A DNA stretch of 64,000 nt from positions 216,001-280,000 of the forward strand of contig CALNXK010000037.1 in the NCBI GenBank assembly GCA_942486035.1, read 5' to 3'. The notes below the pieces were generated by a model that saw only the letters and a list, made by a program, of their open reading frames with translations, was not told the DNA's origin and did no database searches. The stretch is from Porites lobata (lineage: Eukaryota > Cnidaria > Anthozoa > Scleractinia > Poritidae). The position numbers and the translations under genes were made by a program. Of the stretch, positions 57,701-64,000 are shown piece after piece (the first letter of the stretch is position 1; every line of letters begins with the position of its first letter).

Positions 57701-60700
57701 AGATAAACGTTTGTCATGGACCTGAGATATAAAAGAGTATGAGATATAAAGAATATGAGCCAAACCTTAATTTCAATACATGCGTATTTATTTATTTTCT
57801 TGTATTTATTTACTTAGTTTGTCCAAAAAATCAACCCATGCAGTCAAATTGTAATCCGAACTTCTGTCAGCTTGTAAAATGTGGAGAAGGGGACAGCTGC
57901 AGAATCAACCCGTGTGGTACGTGCCGACCAGAGTGTTATGACGCCAAAGGAAACAGAGCAGTATCTCCAAGAGGTCAGCTACTATTGTTTTTATTTTATT
58001 TTACTTTATTCTGACAAAGCAAAAGGAGAAAGATTTGCTCCACAATTCACGTCATCCCACGACTTCTACACTGAATTCATCCCACCAGTTACGTGCTTAT
58101 TCTAATACTTTTATTTTGTGTTTAAATTGAACGGGAGTGTCATTAAGATTCAGCACTGTTTGAATAGCCTGTAGCCCCCGTCGAGCGTGCCTCAGGCTCA
58201 TCATATTTTCTTCGTGCTCGCCTGAAAAACGCGAAAACTGTTCAACCCCCGGGGGGGGGGACCCCCATGTAAAAGTGACGGGGATGCTCGGCAGAAATTC
58301 AAATTAAACCTCTAAGGGAGACCAATGTGGGTGTGGCTCAAGCTCAAACTGACCCTTAAGGAAGATTTCTGTGTGGTCAGTGTCAGGGCAATTTTTGAAA
58401 ATTTCTTTTCCGCAGTACTAAACGATACCTGAATAGGCAAACTAATATAGTAACTTTCCATCCCAAAAACCGTAAGTGAGACCAAAATCTGCAATTTACA
58501 CCCCAAAGCGAGACGACGAGCTTCCCCGTCGGTTTATATAGAAGCCCCCCCCCCCCGGCTTTAAACATCCAAAAAAAGTAGCTACAAGAAATTTGATAGC
58601 TCGATCGCATCTCAACAATCGGTGAAAAATGAATTGTGCTTTTCTTAGGTTTTTCAGAACAGCATTTCGTGATTAAACTTCATGAGCCTTCCACAATGTT
58701 AGTTCAGTATAAACAAAATCCTTGAAATATTCTAGAGCGACTTCCTCTTTCACATTAAACGATCAAAAGCTGACCTCTATTTTTACACGTGTTTCAGCGC
58801 TTACAAAGTGCGAACATAAACAACTGGAAATGAAAAACAAGCCTTGTGATAAAATAAAATTTGTGCCGAGGTGCAACAAAGATGGTAGCTTTGCCGAGGT
58901 CCAGTGCCTCCCTGCGACAAGGATGTGTTGGTGTGTCGACGAGCACGGTCGAGAGCAGAATGGAACTAGACAGAGAAAAAAGCCAACAACTTGCCAAGTC
59001 TCCGGACAAGGTAATTTACCTTCGTTTACAACTATTGTGTGGGCGCAAAAATTTGTTTTGGTCGGCGGGGGGAGCCCTGAAGAATCCTTTCGGTTTTCGC
59101 GCCTGCACTCACTTTGAGCAGCGGAAATCCAATGAGACGTACCTCAATGAACCTTCGCGGAGGAGAGAGATTTTGAATATACAGCTATTTCGAGAGAGGT
59201 TGTCGGAAAAAATGTGCACGTGAAAATTCCAAAAGGTAATATGGGATATGATCAATACACTGTTCCTGACGCTGTAGCTGTCGAACCCGACTTTTCTTAC
59301 TTTCCTTTAGCACTCGCAAACATACAACCATGGCCTCTCGTGTCATTCATTCAATTTCTCTGAAAAACAGTTAACTCAAAACCACTCACAATACCTTTCG
59401 GGATTGTCGCGTTCACTTTTTTCGACAACCTTTCTCGAAATAGCTGTACCTCCGCGGAGGTTCATTGAGGTACCTGTTATTGTATTTCCGCTGCTCAAAG
59501 TGAGTGCAGGCGCGAAAACCGAAAGATTCTTCAGGGCTACCCCGCCGCCTCCTGACAAATTTTTGCGTCCTCAATCACTCTCTTCTTGCCCCGGCCTTTG
59601 AGCCTCTGTGGAGTGATTCAAAGTTTAGTATGAACAGCAGTATGAAAATCAGGTGTTTTTAAAAATTGCGCTTGGTTTCCTAGTGCTTCATGCAGTAAGT
59701 AGCTAATTAGCTCAGTGCACAAAACTGGCCTTTTTTTTTTTACTGTTCGCAAATCAAATATATCTATCAAACTTTGTCTCTCTTTATTTTCTGTGGATCT
59801 AGTTGCTATCAATTTTTTTCTCAGTTCAGTGAATTTAATTAAACTCAACTGCACTTCGCAGCTGTTCATTAGTCGCAGCATACTATGAAGCCTCCAACTC
59901 TACTCAAATGAAACAGTTAACTTGTTCAGTTAACTTGTTAGAAGTCTCCCTAGTAACGTATATAGGACATTTAGTACCTTTAGTTCCAAATAGTATCTCT
60001 GTTTTCCTCTCTTGTGATTTACTGGTGATTTGAATAATTGCTTATTTTAGTTCTGACGGAATGTCAGTCAGCCCAGCTCAACATTGAAAACATACAGAAA
60101 CATCTAAACAAGATGGCCTCCAAGTGCAATGCAACAGCAAACAACTTGAAATATGAAGCTAAAAATGCAACTCAGTGGATGCAGGAACGTCCTGCGGCTC
60201 ACAGGTCGAGAAGTCTGACGATGGAATATCAAACTCTACGTAAGGAAGTCTGGGGCATGTTAGCCAGACGTGCAGAGAAAATGGTAAGAGATTTGACCAT
60301 GCCGAAATGTGCATCAGACGGAAGTTTCGAAAGTATGCAGTGTGGTTCGTTTGAGAACAAATGTTGGTGCGTGGATGAAAATGGAAGGAAGAGAGGTCCG
60401 GTGAAATCAAGGAATAAGTTAAACTGTTCAAGGTCTGAAGGTAAGACGAAAGGTAGAAACTCTTGGAAAAATATCGTTACTTTTAAGAAGTATCATTGGC
60501 ACATCGCACTTCTCTTAACGACCTTCATGCGCGCCTTTCAAAATTGCATCAAGTTCGTCGCTTTACTAGGAACAGTTTGAGCTTCTCCCGACGCTCCCCC
60601 CCTCTTCCGTTTCACATACCCTTGGAATTTAAAAAGGAGTAAGCCTTTTTTATACTCGAGGGTCTACCCTCAGATTCAAAATAAAACAAAGCAAAAACCC

Positions 60701-63700
60701 TACAGTAACACATGATTTTTATATATACCAATTACGTGTGCCAAAGGAATTTTACGTTTGTTTTTTAAGTTTGCATGGGTGAGTTTTAGAAAGATCTACG
60801 TCCTCACGGCGAGTTTCAGTAAAAACTTCGAGTAAATTACTGACATAAATGTCCTTCCATCTATTAGCCAGCCCAATCGATTTTGGGATGCAACTTTCCC
60901 TCCAAGTATAAGCCTAGATGATTTTTGTAAAGCAAATTTCCGTGCGTATATATTCAGCCCTTCCAAAAATTAAAGCCCCTCAAAAAGGGCCAATGAAAAA
61001 TATAAGCCTAGGGGCTTATTTTCGGAATTTTACTGTAATTTATGAACTGGTTCTGATTCTAATAAATGTTCAAATCCAATCTCAAAAAAGGGGATCAAAA
61101 TTATTATATATTGTTGGTAAAAAATTCGACACGACTTCAGTTGGGATGAGCTTGCAAAGACTTTTCTCCAATAGAACGTTACAATAGGGAATGCTTTTTT
61201 CCTGTATCTATTTTTTTTCTATACAGGACAATCAAGCCCTTGCAGAAACAATCGTGATTGTCCACACTCAAAAGTATGCTGTAAAACCAGGCGTGGTAGA
61301 GGAGAGTGTGTGGACATACGTTCAAGAGGGCGAGAAGGTAAAGTTATTGAGTTAACAATCAAATTAGCTGTTTCACGAATAGACGGGTCAAATTTTCCAC
61401 GGATTGTTTTACAAAATAGCGTCAGGTAAAGAACCGGAAAGTCAAAATTATGTCTTTAATTGGCCAAATTAGTTCCGCTCACGTGCAAGTGTTTTAGATT
61501 CGAGGAAGAGAACAACAACGTAGACGAGATTTGACTTTTTTTCGCGTATTCTTAACGACCGTAAAGGTTTACTGTCCTTTTTTTACCAGAAAATTCAGCA
61601 CGGTTATTTTTGTTGAGGGAGTTTAAGCCTTCTCCCGATGGCATAATGATAAGCCTTCTAACGTCTCGCATTGCGATACTCTCCGCCAAAACCCGTTTTC
61701 CCGCCAAAATGACGCTCTTGTTCAGCGCGCGTTCTTCTTAGTATTAAGAAAATCTTGTCCTCTTGAAGTCGTCTTATTGTCTTAGAATATTAAGTTCTCT
61801 ATTATAAAGATATCACTGAAGGAAGATTCTTTTTAAAGTAAAATCAGGAAAATGTCCTTCCATACCACCCTCCGTCAACTTCACCTGCGGATCCCAGTGC
61901 AAGTCTGATACAGACTGCAGAGGAAATAAGAAGTGCTGTAGACTTGGATGCGGAAACCGATGCCTACCTCCTAACATGCCAGGTAAAAGTCAACGTGTTC
62001 GTAAACATAATTTTAAAGATCCCATAGAAAAATAAATCTACCGGAAAAACATTTCCCCGAAACCTCTTAGTCTTCTTCAACAGATTTTGTAACAGATTAT
62101 TGATAACCTGACCTTGTAAATGGCGGTTTCGGTTGGAGTTGGCGAGCGGCAAAGCCACGAGAAGAAGTAGGTGGGAAAAGAAGGGAAATTGAAAAGGAAT
62201 ATGATTACAATGAATTAAAGTGTTCTTTTTGCAAAATTAGCATTCCGTGAATTCGCAAACGACGTCTCGGTCCACCTTTAGCTTTATATACAGTACACAA
62301 TTCCCCAAAATTATTTTACTTACATTCGTTTCATTTTTTTCTAATAACAGTGTGTCCAAGGGAAAAGCCATTCAAGATGTGTATCTACGACAAATGTCTG
62401 TCGTCCCCAGGTTGCGCGAGCCATCCCTCAGCCCAATGCCGTATGAATTACTGCGGGGAATGCACTGCCGAATATTTTGATGAAAATGGCCGTAAAGTAG
62501 ACTGCACTAACGGTAAGATAAAAAATAGTGGAGAGTGCTCTAAGCGTATCACGCTAGTTTTTAGGTACTCCACTCAAAAACGTAGGAACAAATAATTCAG
62601 ATATAACATAACTGTATTAAAGACCCCAACTGGCAGGCGGCAAGGGCCTTGGCTAATTATATTTACAAGCGTGGTCGAAGTTTTGAACTCGGGATGGCCG
62701 AGAACACAGCCCCTCCCTCTCAAATACGTCCCCCGTCTCTATTACCCCCCCCCCGCCTTCTAAACGTGTTTGAAATAAATAGAGAATGTACGGTATTCTC
62801 AAAGGAACATAATTTCAACCAAAATTAAAGCATTACTACGGTATTAAATCAAATTCTCTTAGACACGTGAATGATCATATGAATATACTTAACATCCGCT
62901 TCTCAAATTCACTTACAGCAACCAAGTGTCAAAACCAGAGATATGAAGCGATTGAAAGGTATAAGAGAAAGTTTCTTCAGGTCTTCAACACTTTCCCATC
63001 ACACCTCCCAGGAGCTTTACACAACACGTCTAGAAATAGCGAAGGAAACATAGAAAGTCAAGGTGAGACTAGGGGCGGAGGCCACAGTGAAGCGCAGCGC
63101 AGAGGGCAAGGCAGTAGATCTTATGACAGTCAGCATAAAGGACGTCGTAGCGGCGGCGATCGCGCTGGAGGAAGTGAAAGAAATGGTCAAAGGAGACAGG
63201 CTGGAGCCCAGTGGAGAGGAATGAGAGGGCAAAGAGAGGGGAACTATTCTGCAGAGAGAAACCGTAATGGTGGCCCACAAAGAAATCGGGAAAGGTATTG
63301 GCTTAAGTACAGTCCAGACAACAACTAGTTTTCTTCATTCCCTTATTAATGATAAACTGAAAGGATTTTATCATTTTATGATGTTTTTCTTTACTTTCCA
63401 CTTCTTATTATTACTATTCTATACCACTTTTCAAAAATCGTCATTGTCCTTTAATTCCATAGTATAACTGTATGTTTAATATCTCCGTGTATACGAATTA
63501 TCATGATCGTTTCACCATTTTTTTAGCATCTCATTTTACAATTTATTTTTTAATTGCTCCTACAGCCAACGGACACATCTTGGCATCTTCATACCCGAGT
63601 GTCATCCAGAAGATGGATCCTTCCTTTCCGAGCAGTGTAACGTCACTTCCGGTGAATGCTGGTGTGTGGACAATAATGGCGATGAGAAACCTAATACGCG

Positions 63701-63921
63701 TGCGCAAGTTCAGAGGGCAACAAGGAATTGTAGTGATGCAAGTAAAGGTGATGCCAATCTGAATCGTATGTTTTTGAAATGACCTCCTTTGGTCTATACC
63801 TGTTTCCAAACATTGCCTATAGTTTAATTCCCTAATTCAATTAATTGTGATACACTGTACCAACTTTTTGTAACCCAGGTAAGCGTCCAGTAGAGATCAA
63901 AGCTCATGGAGAAAAGAAACG
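54692..63921 (+). CDS. Secreted-type modular protein (Asp-rich, Cys-rich, WAP, thyroglobulin-1), both ends missing
   Basis: Twelve exons join without a stop, and almost all junctions are phase 1, typical of shuffled extracellular modules. Order: Gly/His/Pro-rich exon (54692-54760); divergent thyroglobulin-1 (55799-56014); Asp-rich exon (56733-57134); Cys-rich module A (57818-57973); thyroglobulin-1 (58798-59010); extended thyroglobulin-1 (60051-60440); half-WAP (61227-61337); WAP (61839-61982); Cys-rich module B (62351-62512); split thyroglobulin-1 (62919-63294 and 63566-63747); basic exon (63879-63921), continuing off the right edge. Thyroglobulin-1 and WAP domains are commonly protease inhibitors, so an extracellular inhibitor or matrix role is plausible. 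The acidic exon recalls acidic matrix proteins of calcifying animals, which is only inference. No signal peptide exon was found, and the gene could instead comprise two genes with a break after the first exon. Confidence 0.7.
55317..55713. mobile_element. MITE with GGGACCTTA ends
   Basis: The left end GGGACCTTATGAAACTAGGA and right end ATTGTAAGGTCCC form a short inverted repeat. Flanking TTA and TAT suggest a 3-bp Harbinger-type duplication, though imperfect. It lies in the intron before the divergent thyroglobulin-1 exon. Confidence 0.5.
55799..56014 (+). CDS. Divergent thyroglobulin type-1 exon
   Basis: A 72-codon phase 1-1 exon. It has Cys-Pro-Arg-Cys-Leu-Leu-Glu-Arg-Glu, then Phe-Val-Pro-Arg-Cys-Gly-Leu-Asp-Asn-Ile-Phe, the usual second-strand motif of thyroglobulin-1. 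The normal Cys-Trp-Cys-Val is replaced by Leu-Ser-Trp-Gln-Ser, so a key disulfide is lost. It ends Asn-Cys-Ser at the expected final Cys. Confidence 0.6.
56733..57134 (+). CDS. Asp-rich acidic exon
   Basis: A 134-codon phase 1-1 exon. Its centre is a run of ten Asp followed by Asp/Gly/Ser/Asn repeats; it then switches to a short Arg-run, Arg-Arg-Arg-Arg-Arg-His-Arg-His. The Asp run comes from a GATGATGAC microsatellite-like sequence. Long frames on both strands overlap it because of that repeat; the plus frame is chosen because it joins neighbouring exons in phase. Acidic tracts can bind calcium. Confidence 0.65.
57148..57399 (+). repeat. Perfect 126-bp tandem duplication in an intron
   Basis: The segment starting CGAAACATGTACCAACGAGC at 57148 recurs at 57274 with, as far as I can read, no mismatch over the 126-bp unit. 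It begins 14 bp after the donor of the Asp-rich exon. The identity implies a very recent event or an assembly artefact. Confidence 0.9.
57818..57973 (+). CDS. Cys-rich module A
   Basis: A 52-codon phase 1-1 exon starting Val-Cys-Pro-Lys and ending near Cys-Gly-Thr-Cys-Arg-Pro-Glu-Cys-Tyr-Asp-Ala-Lys-Gly-Asn. It is related to module B at 62351-62512 by the pattern Cys-Pro, spaced Cys, Asn-x-Cys-Gly-x-Cys and Tyr/Phe-Asp-x-x-Gly. I do not recognise the domain name. Confidence 0.65.
58244..58560. mobile_element. C/G-run ended repeat element
   Basis: It begins ACCCCCGGGGGGGGGGACCC and ends with a C run followed by GGCTTTAAAC. The start resembles the CCCGG-GGGGTACTCCC family at 37031 and 53797. 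Non-coding, in the intron before the canonical thyroglobulin-1 exon. Confidence 0.45.
58798..59010 (+). CDS. Canonical thyroglobulin type-1 exon
   Basis: A 71-codon phase 1-1 exon: Lys-Cys-Glu-His, Phe-Val-Pro-Arg-Cys-Asn-Lys-Asp-Gly-Ser-Phe, Val-Gln-Cys, Met-Cys-Trp-Cys-Val-Asp-Glu-His-Gly-Arg and a final Thr-Cys. All conserved Cys and the Cys-Trp-Cys-Val motif are present. This fold blocks papain-like proteases in some relatives. Confidence 0.85.
59038..59573. mobile_element. Long-armed foldback element
   Basis: The arms are roughly 170 nt: GAAGAATCCTTTCGGTTTTC and CACTCACTTTGAGCAGCGGA on the left, with inverted counterparts GAAAACCGAAAGATTCTTC and TCCGCTGCTCAAAGTGAGTG on the right. Outer ends GCGCAAAAATTTG and CAAATTTTTGCG also pair. 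The loop is about 180 nt. Parts of the right side recur at 16880-17010. Confidence 0.75.
60051..60440 (+). CDS. Thyroglobulin type-1 exon with long N-terminal loop
   Basis: A 130-codon phase 1-1 exon. The first Cys (Glu-Cys-Gln-Ser) is followed by about 80 extra, mostly helical charged residues before Met-Pro-Lys-Cys-Ala-Ser-Asp-Gly-Ser-Phe. Then come Met-Gln-Cys, Lys-Cys-Trp-Cys-Val-Asp-Glu-Asn-Gly-Arg and Asn-Cys. One additional Cys lies within the inserted part (Ser-Lys-Cys-Asn). The core domain is intact. Confidence 0.8.
60860..61040. repeat. Repeat with AAGCCTAG motifs
   Basis: Repeated ATAAGCCTAG/AAGCCTAGGGGCTTATTTT words and a TTTTACTGTAAT end suggest a small interspersed element in the intron before the half-WAP exon. 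Limits are uncertain. Confidence 0.3.
61227..61337 (+). CDS. Half-WAP-like Cys exon
   Basis: A 37-codon phase 1-1 exon with Cys-Arg-Asn-Asn-Arg-Asp-Cys, then Lys-Val-Cys-Cys-Lys and Gly-Glu-Cys-Val. The spacing of Cys, Cys, Cys-Cys, Cys matches the second half of a WAP domain; the first half is absent. It precedes a complete WAP exon. Confidence 0.6.
61839..61982 (+). CDS. WAP four-disulfide core exon
   Basis: A 48-codon phase 1-1 exon with eight Cys in WAP order: Gly-Lys-Cys-Pro, Phe-Thr-Cys, Ser-Gln-Cys, Thr-Asp-Cys, Lys-Lys-Cys-Cys, Leu-Gly-Cys and Asn-Arg-Cys-Leu-Pro-Pro. WAP domains often inhibit serine proteases or are antimicrobial. Confidence 0.85.
62351..62512 (+). CDS. Cys-rich module B
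   Basis: A 54-codon phase 1-1 exon starting Val-Cys-Pro-Arg-Glu and ending Tyr-Phe-Asp-Glu-Asn-Gly-Arg-Lys-Val-Asp-Cys-Thr. It repeats the layout of module A, with the shared Asn-Tyr-Cys-Gly-Glu-Cys box. The family is not recognised. Confidence 0.65.
62919..63294 (+). CDS. First half of split thyroglobulin-1 with Arg/Gly-rich insert
   Basis: It starts in phase 1 with Lys-Cys-Gln-Asn-Gln-Arg-Tyr-Glu-Ala and continues into about 80 residues rich in Arg, Gly, Gln and Ser (many Arg-Gly and Gln-Arg-Arg). Donor AAAG|GTATTG at 63295 gives phase 2, which is what the next exon needs to read its Cys-Trp-Cys-Val frame. Alternative donors exist: GTACAG a few bases later (also phase 2) and GTGAGA at 63063 (phase 1), which would skip the insert. 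Confidence 0.6.
63566..63747 (+). CDS. Second half of split thyroglobulin-1
   Basis: It enters in phase 2 and reads Ile-Pro-Glu-Cys-His-Pro-Glu-Asp-Gly-Ser-Phe, Glu-Gln-Cys, Gly-Glu-Cys-Trp-Cys-Val-Asp-Asn-Asn-Gly and a final Asn-Cys. It exits in phase 1 at AAAG|GTGATG. A longer but meaningless frame overlaps it; the Cys-Trp-Cys-Val frame is the real one. Confidence 0.75.
63879..63921 (+). CDS. Short basic exon at right edge
   Basis: Acceptor AACCCAG and donor GTAAGG bound a 43-bp exon coding Lys-Arg-Pro-Val-Glu-Ile-Lys-Ala-His-Gly-Glu-Lys-Lys. It enters in phase 1, matching the previous exon, and leaves in phase 2. The gene continues beyond 64000. Confidence 0.5.
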
Positions 63922-64000
63922 GTAAGGTCTCGTAAAAGGAGATAGATTCCTCTAGGCTTTAAAATGCAGAAGAATTTTTATTTTTGGTGTATTTTTCTTA

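Noticed and set aside
63472..63762. Open frame running through the last thyroglobulin-1 exon in another frame
   Set aside because: That frame lacks the Cys pattern; the Cys-Trp-Cys-Val frame joins the previous exon through a phase-2 donor.
1..64000. CRISPR arrays, bacterial operons or rRNA genes
   Set aside because: No spaced short repeats, no Shine-Dalgarno-led gene clusters and no rRNA-like sequence; the spliced genes show eukaryotic nuclear DNA.

Overview
The window looks like nuclear DNA of an early-branching marine metazoan, most likely an anthozoan cnidarian such as a stony coral. The reasons are AT-rich sequence, small GT-AG split exons, many short inverted-repeat DNA elements, a CFAP73/CCDC42-type ciliary gene, a selenoprotein of the L type (known from aquatic animals) and a secreted thyroglobulin-1/WAP protein built from phase-1 exons. 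The species is inferred, not proven. All gene models were spliced by eye from GT/GC-AG signals and reading-frame continuity.

Layout. (1) 696-5438, minus: a monocarboxylate transporter (SLC16-like) whose last exon lies off the left edge. (2) 6083-14057, plus: an RNF8-like FHA/coiled-coil/RING ubiquitin ligase of 608 residues ending in a CCHC zinc knuckle; it is divergent from the transporter. (3) 17669-24700, minus: a complete ten-exon, 386-residue coiled-coil protein of the CCDC42/CFAP73 family. (4) 26535-28774, minus: a three-exon, 91-residue single-pass membrane protein I cannot name, head to head with (5). (5) 29044-32513, plus: a four-exon thioredoxin-like gene whose redox motif is UGA-Leu-Pro-UGA, read as a UxxU selenoprotein (SelL type). 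(6) 35340-42681, plus: a second full-length copy of (5), carried by a direct segmental duplication (27306-33243 and 34102-43399). (7) 43400-54691: no convincing gene; it contains a 132-bp tandem array inside about 2 kb of degenerate repeat. (8) 54692-63921 and beyond, plus: a secreted-type modular protein with a Gly/His/Pro-rich exon, an Asp-rich acidic exon, two related Cys-rich modules, a half-WAP, a full WAP domain and four thyroglobulin type-1 units (one divergent, one interrupted by an Arg/Gly-rich stretch).

Mobile DNA is dense. It includes Tc1/mariner-, Harbinger- and hAT-like miniature elements with recognisable target duplications, a LINE endonuclease fragment, and a DIRS-like reverse transcriptase/RNase H element in the region of intron 1 of the second selenoprotein copy. 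That element is broken by a hAT-like element that itself holds a smaller inverted-repeat element. One hAT-like insertion in duplicate 1 has a matching empty site in duplicate 2, so it post-dates the duplication.

The most notable content is the tandem pair of UxxU selenoprotein genes. Both copies keep the two in-frame UGA codons, all splice sites and open frames, while their proteins have diverged considerably. I could not locate a SECIS element by eye; that is the main gap.
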